Origin: Cyclospora cayetanensis
Taxonomy: Eukaryota > Apicomplexa > Conoidasida > Eucoccidiorida > Eimeriidae
Length of the DNA: 64,000 nucleotides
Assembly: GCF_002999335.1 (NCBI RefSeq)
Contig: NW_020312734.1
Span: 1 to 64,000 of the forward strand
Reading direction: 5' to 3'
In this document: positions 36,549 through 48,600 of the stretch, piece by piece
How the letters are laid out: each line of letters starts with the position of its first letter
How positions within the stretch are numbered: the first letter of the stretch is position 1
The notes under the pieces: generated by a model
What the model was told of the DNA's origin: nothing
What the model saw: the letters and a program-made list of their open reading frames with translations, nothing else
Database searches by the model: none
Position numbers and translations under genes: made by a program

Positions 36549-37721
36549 ATGCGACACCCAGGGCCCTACCTGCTTCTGGTTACGGCAGGTGTTCTGCTTT
36601 CGGCCTCCGCTGTTTTTTCCGGTAAGACAAAAGTGACAGCAAACTACAGATGCTATAGGAACCTGTAGCCCCCCCCCACTAAAGCCGTGCACAGCGGCAC
36701 CTTGGATGGTTCATGGAAGTCACAGGTATTCTGCCAGTGAAGAATAGCCTCCTTGACCCGTGCATTGGCCTTTAGGGCTCATGAAAGACAGAGCCGCTCA
36801 CTTTAGGTGCTGTGTCTGCCTTTAAGGAGCAGCGGAAAGGCTTGGAAACCGCGCACAGGGGAGCGACATAATCCAACCCTGTGGCTACGGGAATCCCCCA
36901 GCCTTTCCTGCTGCATTCGTGCAAAAACCGCTTTTCCATGTAACGGCGTCGCGGCGCTTGAGCTGTTTTCTATGCTTCATGTGCCCTTGGTTCTACTTTA
37001 TTACCTTTGTGCGAAATAACTGCTTGACAGCCTCTGTCAAGCAGTTATTTCGCACCTTGCTTGACTTAAATATTCTTTCTGCGTTCTCGCTTCCTATCCT
37101 GCAAATAAGACGTGATTTTCCAATGCTTTACCGCTCTGCAAGTTTCTGCGGCGGTAACCTGATTGTGTGGTCTCAGCAGATGACAGCCTTACTGGTGACG
37201 CGTTCCGTGTGGAAAAGGTTTCCGGGAAGCCGGCACCAACGCCACCTTTAGAGGTGCCTCCCCCTGCTGATTCGCAGGACGCATCGATTGGGAGTGAAGC
37301 ATCAGAGACACTCGATTCGTCTACTGGGGTCATGTCACGTCTTCGGAGTCTCGTGCCGACCTTCGATACCACCTGGCTGGCCGAAGACATCAGGGATATC
37401 GCCGCTGCCCTTAATGAAACAATGCACAACCCTTTGTTTTTATTTGGAGCCGACGGTGAAAGCATGAATTCTATCGTCACGAAGGCAGGGCAACAAGAAT
37501 CCCCGCCTCCAAAGGGACCACCTGTCTTTCCTAGGCTCGCATCTCTTGGACACCTGTGGACGCTCAGCTCCGGGATAAACCCCCTCGACTCGGCATCAAA
37601 GCATGCGCCTTCCTTGCAACAAAAGGAGAACGTTGCTACGCAGAAGCGTCCCGTACTGGTTGATGACGATGAAGAGGTTGAATGGAGGAAATGGGGTCCC
37701 GATGACGAAAATTTCATGTAA
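36549..37721 (+). CDS. Small secreted protein with signal peptide, unknown function
   Basis: Two exons: 36549-36621 and 37177 (or 37180)-37721, about 205 residues. Exon 1 encodes almost exactly a signal peptide: Met-Arg-His, then a run of Leu/Val/Ala (LLLVTAGVLLSASA) ending near VFS. The donor is GTAAGA and leaves one base; the acceptor is a tandem CAGCAG, and both choices keep the frame. The mature part is hydrophilic and Pro/Ser-rich, with no second membrane segment, few Cys, and an acidic C-terminus (VDDDEEVEW...DDEN). A one-exon signal peptide followed by an unstructured mature region is typical of secretory-organelle cargo in apicomplexans, so export via dense granules or rhoptries is possible, but that is inference. 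I do not recognise a family. The intron contains a perfect 22-bp inverted repeat. Confidence 0.72.
37009..37055. repeat. perfect 22-bp inverted repeat with 3-base loop
   Basis: Left arm 37009-37030, loop CCT at 37031-37033, right arm 37034-37055. The arms are exact reverse complements over 22 bases (begin GTGCGAAATAAC, end GTTATTTCGCAC). It lies in the intron 36622-37176 of the small secreted-protein gene. Confidence 0.95.
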
Positions 37722-39108
37722 TGGTGCGGCACGTAATAAGCATGATGCAAATACTTGCTTGCATGCATGCGGGCAAGTTTTCACTATCGTTACCCTCTCT
37801 TCGTTGCCCTCGCCCTCGCTCCGTTTCTTTTTCCTGCGTGGTTTTCTGACGTTTCTGCCCAGGTCTCCGCCTCCTGCCTCTTGATTCCTTGCTTCTGTGC
37901 CATTCCGTTGCGTCTTACCCATTTTTGTATGGCTGACCAAACTAGAGCCGCCATGTCGTCGATTGCTTGCTCTTTCCGAAGCGGCTGCCCGCGCAGATAC
38001 GCCAGCACGGATTGTTTGAGAATGGTGCAAAAGCGTGCGTGCACCTTGCAAGCACAGCCCCTGTCCTTTGCCCGCTTTTCATCTTTTCGAAGAATAGAAT
38101 ACCGGAGGTACCTCCATCCAGTGAGCTATAGGCAACCCCTGAAGAGATCAGGGGGAGCAGCAACCCGCTTGCGGCTTCTGCCCGCTCGCTACAAGGACAG
38201 GGGCGGCAAGAGCTCAGGGGATGTTTGTCTTCATGTCACGCCGTTTTCTGACTCTCCTCTTGGATCGATCATCGGAGGGCCATTGGAACCGCTGTTTAGG
38301 GGCACCTGAGCTTACGGCGTATACAGGAGATTTCACGGGTTGAAGAGGCAAGGAGTTTCAAGAAGGCACGGGGGCAGCTAGTCGGAGACGTGCTTGCCAC
38401 CCATGACGAAGTGCGGAGTGGTGTTCGCTGATGACGCCAGGGGGAGGCCGCTTTTAGCCTGATGCGTTTCCTTCATCATGGAACCCCCTAACGCGGGGTG
38501 GCGGCTGTGACTTTGGAAATGGCAGCTCTGCCTCGTCCAAATGCGTATGCAGCGTCTTCGAAACGAGTTCTGTCTCATGTCGTCTGCGTACGGCGGAATC
38601 CACGAACTCTCGCACCAGGGCCTCCGCATGGGCCCTTCGAGAGGTTGTTCAATTGTTTGCGATTCTCAGACGAGCAACACAAAGAGCCGAGCTTTGCGTT
38701 CCCGTGGGAATACAGATCAGAAATCCCCGCAGCCCAGCAGTTTGAAAGCTGCCTGTACACAGGAAGCTGGTCTGGGCAGGGAGCCTTGAGAAGTACTTAA
38801 CTGAGTTACACTTACACAACTCTTATCTGTGATTCATCCGTTGTACTCCGACCCAACAAGTTACAGGGTTTTGCGTATCACGCTACATCAGAGAGGGCAT
38901 TGAAGATGAAGTGGCATCATAAGTCAAACCCCTGGAGCTTCTGTTGTTGCGTGCTGTTTACTGTGTGTATAAGCAACACTACAGACTTCATGCGAGCCGT
39001 CCCTAAACACTGGTTGCTACGTGAGCCCTGGTGTACATGTACGAGGGAGGTAATGCGACCCTCCTGGTGTAAAGGCATTGCCCACAACAACAAAGAATCT
39101 TTAATTCA
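37722..39108. other. convergent intergenic region, nothing recognised
   Basis: Between the stop of the secreted-protein gene and the stop of the minus-strand NOL12-like gene. Open frames on both strands are short and share no domain or splice logic. Confidence 0.5.
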
Positions 39109-40909
39109 CTAGCGACCATTGCGCTTCTTTTGAGGTTTGCGCGATTTGTGCCGCTTCTTCTGTGGCTTGTGCTTGCCACCTCTACACCGTCCGGGGGCTC
39201 CCACGTGCCGCTTCTTGCCATATGATTTTACTTCGGCTTCGCCCGAAGGCAAGGGACTCACCTCCGCTTTGCTTTCCTTTACCTGTAAAGAAGAGCGTAG
39301 CGGGGGTCGGGAAGAAGGCAGCCCGCTATCTGTGCTGGCAGCAGGGGATGCTTCGGCTTCTGGTTCCCGAGGCTGTGGGAAACCACCTAGCGACAGGCTA
39401 ACACACGACGCAATATGCCAAGGAGACACTGAGGCACCTTCAGGAGCTTCCGCCGGCAGCAGGCGGACGGCCTGAGGAAAGCAGCGTCAAAAGAAAACAT
39501 GCGAGGGGGAGTTGCGTGAGATTGCAGTTCACATTGCGCACATGCAGTACAGAACCCGAGGGTTACAGAGAGTGCGCTCGTGTATACACTGCAGGCGCCA
39601 AAAAAGCACCCGAGACTCCGCAGAGATTGAAAGCAAAAATGTACGAAACAGACTGATAGCCTGCCCCTCGGGTCGACACAGGTTCACACCTGTATGACGT
39701 TAGCTGAGGGGCGTTGGGGGGGCTGAACGCTGCAAGCCTTCCTGGAGTTTAAGACATCGTCTGAGCGAAACAGCGGCGGGTGAGAGACAGGCATGTAGTC
39801 CAGGATATTGGGTAAGATGCAGAGTGATTTAAGAGCACACAATGCAGCCATCCCCCCTGCAAGGGGAACAGGTCCAACCAATGCCTAGCTGGCTCACTCT
39901 GTTCACCGAAGAATAGCAGCAGCGACACTCCTATGCCCCCTCTTGCAATTTAGACCCAAAGGACAGTCAGAATGAGCGCCGATACGCGTTTATGGGCTCT
40001 GCCTCAAATGCTGAACCTCATTCCGAGGTATGGCTGCGTACCTGGTGCGTTGGTCGTCTTACTGCTGCAACTGATGTTGTCCTTGAGGCTGTGAGCCTTC
40101 AGATTTGGATTAGCGGCGGCTGCAGCAAGCTGTTGACTGCGATTCACGTGGTTAATATGTTCCCTTATCTTTTCGCGGCGCTGTAAGGAAAGACAGTGAG
40201 AAGCCCGATCCGCACTGGCATAACCACACTGACTCGTTTCAGCTGGGCATATGCTAGCACCTTAAAGATACGCTCAAGTGCACAATGTTCGCCCTCTATG
40301 TAGGCGCATTTTCGTTTTTTCATGTAAATACTGTGATGTACAGCTGGTCACTTTCAGCCTTGCAGATCACTTCCTGGATTGGCTACATCATACAAGAATA
40401 GCGATTAATAGAGTCCTGTTTGTCACGAAAAGTGGAAGGCCATTCAAAATTTGGGGGGCCCTAACTCAAAGTAGCAAAATAATGGAGGCTTGGAGGAGAG
40501 CTGAATTGTGAAACGCACACCTCGGCCCGCAGTAGACGTCGTTCTTCCTTCCGCTTCTCGAGAAGCCGCGCCTGAGCATCGCGCCTCCTCAGCTCTTTGC
40601 GGTGAGTAGCACCAGTCACGAATTCACTGCGGTCGGCAACATAGGATAAGCCATAGCAACTTATGTGCTTGCTTGCCCTAAACCTGCACGCGAGATGCTG
40701 GTATATACCAGAAAACCGTACCCCTGGAGCAACAAGGGCAGTAGCAGCAGTCCCACGACCGCCATCAGCAAGATTTGGAGGTAGCAGGAGTCGACTGAGG
40801 GCGAGTGAGCACGTCTCTGCAGCGAAGAAACGCCAAACTCTTACCGCCTTGCGGCAAAATCGAACGTTGCCACGGTGCTTTGGCCCGTCGTCCTTGACCT
40901 TCGCTTCAT
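39109..40909 (-). CDS. NOL12: NOL12/RRP17-family ribosome biogenesis protein
   Basis: Five exons with consistent phase: 40909-40845, 40626-40521, 40180-40042, 39856-39690, 39471-39109, giving 279 residues. The N-terminal core TFDFAARREFVTG followed by THRKELRRRDAQ matches the signature of the family (in human NOL12: SFDEEKRREYLTG then a HKRK stretch). A long charged helix follows (LLEKRKEERRLLRAERREKIREHI). The middle is less conserved, and the C-terminus is strongly basic (KKRHVGAPGRCRGGKHK, then KKRHKSRKPQKKRNGR), as in nucleolar RNA-binding members. Rrp17/NOL12 proteins act in the nucleolus in large-subunit pre-rRNA 5'-end processing. The start ATG at 40909 gives the usual short basic lead before the core. 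The first join (phase 2) creates the conserved Arg-Arg-Glu, which strongly supports it. Identity rests on the core; the middle exons alone would not be recognisable. Confidence 0.82.
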
Positions 40910-43694
40910 CCTGCCAACAATCTGTCCTTGAAGAGGGCCGAATAACACTGCTTCAATTATCGGGGGGAGAAGGTCTCCTTGGTTCCATAGCAAAAGAAGC
41001 TCCCACGGATTAATACCTTTGGATTCCAGAGGCCCCACAGCAACGGGCCCAAAATAGGGCCCTTCCGCGGAGATCCTCCACTGAAACAGCTAAAAAAGAG
41101 AAGGAACAACCTGAATAATAAATTGGCTTACTTGCAGCCTGAGGGGGAATGAGCCTTAGAATTTCGGACGCACAAGCCGTCACCTCACTGCAGCCCCAGG
41201 GGCCCCCCCTCTTGACGGCTCTGGTTTTGATCGTGACCCTCAACGGACAAAAGCTTGGTGTCGACTGATTAAGGCGCCCCCCTTAAGCTCAGCTTACTAG
41301 ATACGCCTATGGAAATTGGAGAGACTTGGCCGCAATAGGCAGCTCCAAAGGTTCTTCAGGACTCAATAGGCGCGCAGTTGTAAGCGGCACGCAGGGGAGC
41401 CAAAAATGGGCAGCAATGAAATACAGAGAGGCCTAGAGATAGACACCGTACGCTAAGAAATTACTGGGGCTGGAGAAGCCACACACGAACGAATACGGTA
41501 CAGTCGGGAAGCACACGTCTCAAGGGCTCACAGTCGATGAAGATATGGCATCCCGTCATGGGGAGAAAACGGAAAAGAGAAACCGTAGAAGCTAACAGAG
41601 ATAACAAGCTGGGAAATTTCTACTCTCCACCACGGATGACCGCTGAGAGCCTAAAGGATGCGTTTGCGCAAATTATGCCCATTTGATGTGAGGGCAATAG
41701 CACTTCGATCCAACACCAAGCACTGGAAGCCAATGCCCACCACGGTTTAGAATTGCATGCTCCGTGAAAGACTATTTTTGGCATAGGGCTGAGAAACGTG
41801 TGCTCAGCATGCAACGCTTTTAGGCAGTTGCGTCGCCACATTGGTACGCGGCACATCAGACATATACACTGATACATTTGTGGTAAACCCGAACACGCTC
41901 CTCTTGGTGGTCACGCATCTTGTGGTATGCTGTTGCTGCCCATGGATAGCCAAATCGTGCTCCCCGATGCATTCTCCCCGCATAGTAAGAAGCAACTTAA
42001 AGCAGTGAACAAAGAAATGGATTTATTGCTACATTGTAGGGACACTTCATGGAGCAAACATTGGGGTTACCTGCACCATAGGTTCACCAATAGGCATAGC
42101 GTTATGTTAGAGAGACGACTGCGAAGCCGTCTAACAGGCTCTGGCCCGCTAGAGAATGCTCTTAAAGGTATTTAGTAGGGTTCCGAGTCCACAGTCTGAC
42201 GGACTTAGGGTCTTCCGCATGTGTGCCCGCGTTCTACGTCCTCTAGAATATTGACAACCTTCTTTTAATTATTGCTCTACTTGAAGTTTTTCTGATGAAG
42301 TAGCCTCTCATTATAAGAACGGCTGAGTATTAGAGTGCTTTCTGTCCTTTGGTAGCTGTCGTGTCTCAGTGGAAGACCAACATCTGTAAGAGGCAATGTT
42401 CCGCTGCAAGCTTTTCGAAGCCCCCACTATAAAAGCAGTTGTGTATCCCACCAAATTCTGAAGTAGAATGCCTTAACTACATTCAAAGTTCTGATGCTGC
42501 CCCACCAAATATCTTTGATATACCCAGGCTATGGGTACTTGGAAAATCATATTGCAATACGCCGGAAAGCAGCACTCCAAGACCTCAGTTATATCCATGG
42601 TTATCCACAACCTGGAGAGAAGGCTTCAGTGAGAAGAGAAAAATGAGTTTGTCTCCGTACTGGGTCGTGGACCGCAATGATACCCCCGTAAGAGCTGCCG
42701 GTACTGCTAACACGTCGGCCTTCAAATACGAATAGCCAGCACACGTTAATGCACTAAAACGTACACTGAGTAAAAGCTTTTATCAGTATTTTTTCTTTAG
42801 ATAACATTGCCTCTCGATCTGCTTGGAAGTACAGAATGTACAGTTATTCTATGACGGGGAATTGTGGAATGCAGCCTCCTCACCGTGTTGGCCTTCGCAC
42901 CATAGGCTTGCCTTTCTACCTAGAAATATCGCCACCAACAGATCTCTTCTGTATATTTTGTAACTTGTGCGTGCACAGTTATCCCTGGGGCCACACTCGT
43001 ATCCATGATTCTTCGGGAAACCTTAAACTTTTCTGGTGTCACACTATACGCTTTTTTGGTCTGAGGTAGCTCCTTGTTTTTGATGTTGTGAGCGCACCTA
43101 AAGCAGGTCCGGAGCTCCTCGCGTGTTGAATGCCTCGGCATGTCAAACCTTCGGTCCAGGACTGTCCTATACCGGAATCAAGACGTTGTAGGACTAAAAC
43201 ATAGCTTACATCCTGGATTTGTCTTTATTCGACATTCATGACGGCATCGGTGCTAAAAGCTCGCCTTACATACAAAATACTGTCCATGTGTTTCCATCTA
43301 GTTAACGCTTTCCCCTCACCTGTTAGGCGGGTGCATATGGCCACACTTCAGTGTTTGGCCTTCGGAGATCTGCTCTACTTTTGCAGTTTACTGACCGCGG
43401 ATGTTCTTCAGAGTCCACCAATGCATACCGAGTCCCCTAGATTCCACATGCATTCCACTTGTGCCTGTATACTTGTAGGTCCTGCCCGAGCTCTAAACGG
43501 CTTATCGCTCAAATGACCAAGTGACTCTGTGTCAGGCTAACCTGATATGAGACTGATATCGTCCGACGACTTTAGTTTGCTTTTGAGTTGAGGCTTCATG
43601 TTTCTCTGGCTGCACAGCTTCGGCGCATCCACATTCCACTTTTTGTGGAGCATGTCTGCTGTTCAGTTACATGGATCTTTGGCAAAATGTTAAG

Positions 43695-43742
43695 CTGTGA
43701 AACGATCCCTCTTAGATCCTCCGTAGGGAGACACTTCCCTGC
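43695..43742 (-). repeat. dispersed repeat copy C2 (inverted)
   Basis: Reverse complement reads AAGTGTCTCCCTACGGAG then CTAAGAGGGA, nearly the same as 22763-22800. Confidence 0.7.
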
Positions 43743-43840
43743 ACATCCAATACAAACTTAATAGTCAATTACCCAAATTTTTAAAAGAAGGGTTCCTTCG
43801 TTTGCCTGTGCCCCTCTGATGTCCGATATGAGGGGAGAGC

Positions 43841-44010
43841 GACAGCTGCGCTGAGCGTAGCTACACTCTCTAAACACTCCAAGCCTTCACAGTTAGTTGC
43901 ACATAGCACCTAGTGCACACGCACGAAGCATTGTGTCTTCTTATGTTGGCTTTACACTGCCAGATACTAAAGAGCACATGAATTGACAGACCAACTAGTC
44001 AATTCTTTGC
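43841..44010. repeat. diverged dispersed repeat, copy D2
   Basis: Partner of 34921-35115: same order of short matching blocks in the same orientation. The alignment is low identity and needs a computed comparison. Confidence 0.45.
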
Positions 44011-45685
44011 TCATTGTTAGTATTTTCTGATTGGAACAGTGCGAAACGCTTAAGTGCAGCTTAACCCACTACAGAATGGGACAGCGCTTTGGCATTTTCC
44101 TTCAGCCCTTGGTTGATTTTTTGTTTCCAGGTATCCTTGCGAAGAAACAGGCAGGCGTATTACGAGAGAAGTGGGAGCAGTCACTGTTTCTTAGGTTTCA
44201 AAGGCTCCTTTTTGCTCTGGTCCCCGACCTCGAGTTTCAGCTTAGCAGAAAACGGATCAACGGGAATGTCTACCGGAAGTCTCGAAGAGGTCCGGGTAAT
44301 TGGATGCAGTGTCACATTTGCTTGCACTCGGATCCCACGATACCAGGTGGTGCACAGCCAATGCTGTATTACAAAGCATATTCTATACGCGCAACCATGC
44401 TTCAAGCTAGGTTAGCATCTGCTATGCATAGTAGGTAGTATACAACCAGACAGCGTACGCGCATGTTGCTCTAGTGTGCTTCCCCTCATACCCAGGCTAG
44501 CTGGCCTAAAGGGGAGAAAAGAAGCATGTAGCATTCTTAACATTCACAGCCATAGCTACCAAGGAGGACTGGATATCTCTAGGCAGCTTTAACACTTAAA
44601 TCCGAGCTCCCATTCCGTAAAACTTGTGTCGCGAAACAAATCCAGAACCAGATTCGTGTTTTAACTCCTCGATGCAAAATCGTACACTATGTTGCTTCTC
44701 TACAAAGCCACACTAGCTCATCCACTAGATGCTCGCTTACACCTTTGTGGGAGGCTCTGCCTCACAAAGACTTAGCGGGAGGCTACGCTAAGGGATTTGC
44801 TCCTTGCTCAGCACTGCACTATCGGTTAGACGCAGGCTGAAACCACTGTATCGGCACACTATGGTTAATGCGCTTCGGAATAAAAAGTCTGTAGGAAAGA
44901 ATATTAAAGAAAGTCTGTGGTAAATTCCACAATTGTTTGTCTGTGTGTCTTGGAGAAGCTTGGGGGGCCCCCAGGGGACAATGGGCTGCCATGTAGCGCA
45001 TGCACTGCAGTGTTTTGATCTAAGCGGCTTTCTCCCCCGTGGCTTTTGTTGCAGGGGAAAATAAACATTTAGTTCCTTTTCTTATCTCCGTTCTTCTCTG
45101 TGTACGCCGTTTGAGGCTTCCTGGCGCGCCTTGCATGCTTTTCTTGCGACCACATCCCAGACCACGCCACAGCTAATTTGCCGACCTCTCTTAGGTTTAG
45201 AGTCCTAAGGGAGGATCCCTCTCTGCGCTCTACGTGCCAACTGCGGGCAGCGCTCCTTCTGGGGGGCAGTCGGCCCCTAGAGCCTCAAACGCCTTCCTCT
45301 TCCTGCCGAGGTGTGTCGAGTGCGCATCTTTTTGGGCAAGTTGGGGAGAGGGGGTGAAGTTGCTCTTGCCGCGGAGCAGCAGCGACAGCATAGGACCTCT
45401 TTGGTCATTAAGCCTTCACGACTGATTTGACACTGCGGCCGCATCTGTTGCTACCCTCTTACAATTACATGACGCAGGGGCGACGCTCCCCCCCTTCTGC
45501 GTCTGCCTCCGCCCCTCCTCTTTCGTCTTGGTCTCAGCTAATTATGCGTGTCGACTCGCCGCAGTACTTGCCTTTTCCTGTCCCTCTTCCTACAGCACAG
45601 CCTTTTTGTGTGTCGCGTGCAGGAGCGCTCCCATCCAGGTATCTTTTTGTGCATTCGGTTTCAGCGTTGACTGACGGCGGAGGCC

Positions 45686-48600
45686 ATGTCGCGATCTTTA
45701 TTGCCAGGAGCTCGAAAATTTGTCCCCACTGCGGCAAATGAGGCACCTGCTCCGAACTACGTGCCTGGCATCGGGAGGGGGGCAACTTCTTTCACTACAA
45801 GAGCTGAGACGGCTCCGGCCCCTGTGGCATCCAGCATCAAACTGAGAGAAGTTCGGGATGCAGCGGCTCGTGCAGAGAGTCAGAAGCGTGCTGCAGAGTA
45901 AGTGCGCTGTGGAACGAGAAGGAAAATTTTTGGCTAGCCGTGTGATAAAACACTTTTGTCGATGTAATTTGGGACCTGCGTGACGCGACACCGTTTTATT
46001 TGTCGTTCTCTTTGCCTCTCTGTCTGTCTTTCTATCTCTCTCTGTCCTCATCTGTATATATAGACATACATATATGTGTATATATCGGGTGTTCTCTGCT
46101 TCACACCATCCGTGTGCTTCCAAGTTTTTGACGTTTCTGCAATTTTTTCTTTCCTAGCCACTCTGCTGTGCTCTTGTCTCGATGTGGCGGCACTCAGACT
46201 CTTTGGAAAGCCCCCCCCCGGATACATACCAGGTCGTGGTCGGGGAGCTACAGGCTTTGCAGGGGGTGTTAGCCGTGATGACTCAGTGGATTATACTCAG
46301 GGGCCTACAGACAAGAGCGATCTTAGCGACGCCAACTTCGACCCCTTTACGGGTTACGCTGAAAACTTGTTTAATGACGGCGAGTAAGGCAGAGGAAAGA
46401 CAAGGGGCAGAGAGGCTTTAGGGGAGTACGTGGAGGCTAGGAAGTAGCTATGGGCAGCGCGGCAACAGAGTCCACTCGGTGACAAGGATGGCTTCGAACA
46501 CGCCCATCTATTTATTGCTGCCGTCGCGCATGCTCCTGTCTGTCTGTGTCTTATCCTTTACTCTCCTCTGGTGTCACGCATGTGCTTCCACTGACGCCGC
46601 TGCGCTCCCGTCTTCTGTCTTGCGGAGAAAGCCGCTTCTTTTTGCTAACAGCGCTTCCTTCCTTCCCCCCTCTCCCCTCCCCTCCCCTCGCTCTGCCTTT
46701 CTCTCCTCCCTGTGGCTTTCTGGGTAGTGGTGGTGGGCTTTTTGTGTTGAGTATTGCAATTTGCTGCTCCTCACCTCTGGCTGCTTCTCCGCGCATCCTC
46801 CGCCTCCTGCTCTGCTGGCTTAGGTACGATGAGGAGGACAGAGTAGCAGACGAAGTTTACGAGTCCATAGACCAGCGCATGGATGGTCGACGGAAGTCGC
46901 GTCGAGAGGCGCGGCTCAAGGAAGAGATCGCCAAGTTGCGCGCGGAGAAGCCTACCATCCATCAGCAGTTTGCCGACCTAAAGAAGGGACTTGCGACTGT
47001 CACACAAGGTCAGCAAGCGCAACTAGGGCAAAGGGGAGAAGAGAAACTTCTTGACGGCTACCAGCGAGCCCTTTGAGGCGCCGTTCATGGAGTGCTCGCC
47101 TTGTCTTAGTTTCCGTTCGATCACGAGAAGCAGACTGGCTCAGAAAATCCCCCCTCCTCTCTCTCTTATAACAAATGTGAAACCCTCGTTAGGGGCCGTG
47201 CATGTGCGAGAGGACGGCAAAAAACGCTCTCCCAAGAGGCCTGGCATCTGATGCGCACGCCTCCTTTCACCACGCGCTCGTGCAAAAGGGAGCATCGCAT
47301 GGCTATAGGCACCGTTAGCTAAGGGTGTGTGTTCCTCCCGGGCCTTTGTCGTTTGCCGTTGGATCTGATATGCGAGTACTTTGCAGTGAGTGAGGGGGGT
47401 GCGCTTTCTTTTGCGGACTGCTTTCTCGCAGAGGAGTGGGAATCAATCCCGGATATAGGGGACTATACATTGAAGCGAAAGCAAAAGAAGCAGCAGCTGC
47501 TGACCCCTGCTTCTGATCGCGGACTGCTAGAAGCCCGTAACCGCGAATCTTTTTCCAACTCGATAGCAAGCGCTGGCTCGGCGACGCCGATTGGCTTTGG
47601 AATGGCAACACCGCTCATGGCGGGGGGGGGGTTGTCGACTCCACTAGGGCTTCAAACTCCTCTAGGAATCCAAACGCCTCTAGGCCTCCGCACTCCAATG
47701 GGCAGCAGCACTCCGTCGCTCAACGATCTGGGGGAAGCCAGAGGCACTGTGCTGTCGGTGAAGCTCGACAAAGTCATGGACAGCATCTCCGGCCAAACAG
47801 TTATTGACCCCAAGGGTTACCTTACCGATCTGAACTCCATGCAGGTGTGTTTCAGGGGGGGTGGGGGCTGTTCCGAAGGCGCCACTTGCAATACACACAG
47901 ACGAGGACGGCAATCAGGGGAGGGGGAGGGGGGTTTAGCTCGGTGGATGCGCTGCACCAGACGGGATGCAGCTGTGCCTACCTCTCTTGAGGAACGCTCC
48001 CGTCCTCTCCATGTCTGCATGCAGCTGCAAAGTGACGCGGATATCGCGGATATCAAAAAGGCGAGGACTCTCCTGAAATCAGTGATCTCCACCAACCCGA
48101 ACCACGCACCCGGCTGGATCGCGGCGGCGCGTTTAGAAGAGTTAGCAGGTGCGACATGATAACTGCCTTTGCTGTGTCTTGCCTCGTTGCACCTGAGGCT
48201 GCGCAGTCATGGAGCGTTGCAAATCTTTTCCGCATGCGGCACGTGACCAAGACCGCTTACCCCGTCTCGTCCTGTCGTCCTCCCTCTTGGCCCCTCCTCT
48301 CCGTCCGATGTTGCTCTTTTTTGGGGAGGCTTGTTTGCCTCTCTCCTTCTCCTTTTGTATCCGCGGACCTTGCCCGTAAATATCTCTGCATTTTACAGTA
48401 GGTTTTGTGCGCGTGTGCGCGTCGCTTGTACTTTAGGAAAGTTGCAAGCAGCCCGCGAGCTTATATCCTTGGGCTGTCAGCGGTGTCCTAAGAGCGAAGA
48501 CGTTTGGCTGGAGGCAGCGCGGCTTGAGAAGCCTCGCAACGCGAAGGCCGTTCTCGCGAAGGCGGTGTCTGTACTGCCGCACTCGGTAAGAGCTCGTCGG

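Larger units (their letters stand above)
40910..45685. other. gene-poor region with dispersed repeats
   Basis: Divergently placed between the start of the NOL12-like gene and the start of PRPF6. Open frames at about 40910-41243 (minus) include plausible-looking peptides, but they do not join in phase to the gene. Further right, the sequence is less GC-rich and holds repeat copies near 43700 and 43841-44010. The last few hundred bases (about 45230-45685) are GC-rich and probably the PRPF6 leader and promoter. Confidence 0.5.

Noticed and set aside
36321..36692. 123-codon minus-strand frame
   Set aside because: It overlaps the signal-peptide exon of the plus-strand gene and has no recognisable features.
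40910..41243. An upstream exon of the NOL12-like gene with peptide-like frames
   Set aside because: Possible donor and acceptor pairs do not match the phase, and the ATG at 40909 already gives the family's short basic N-terminus.
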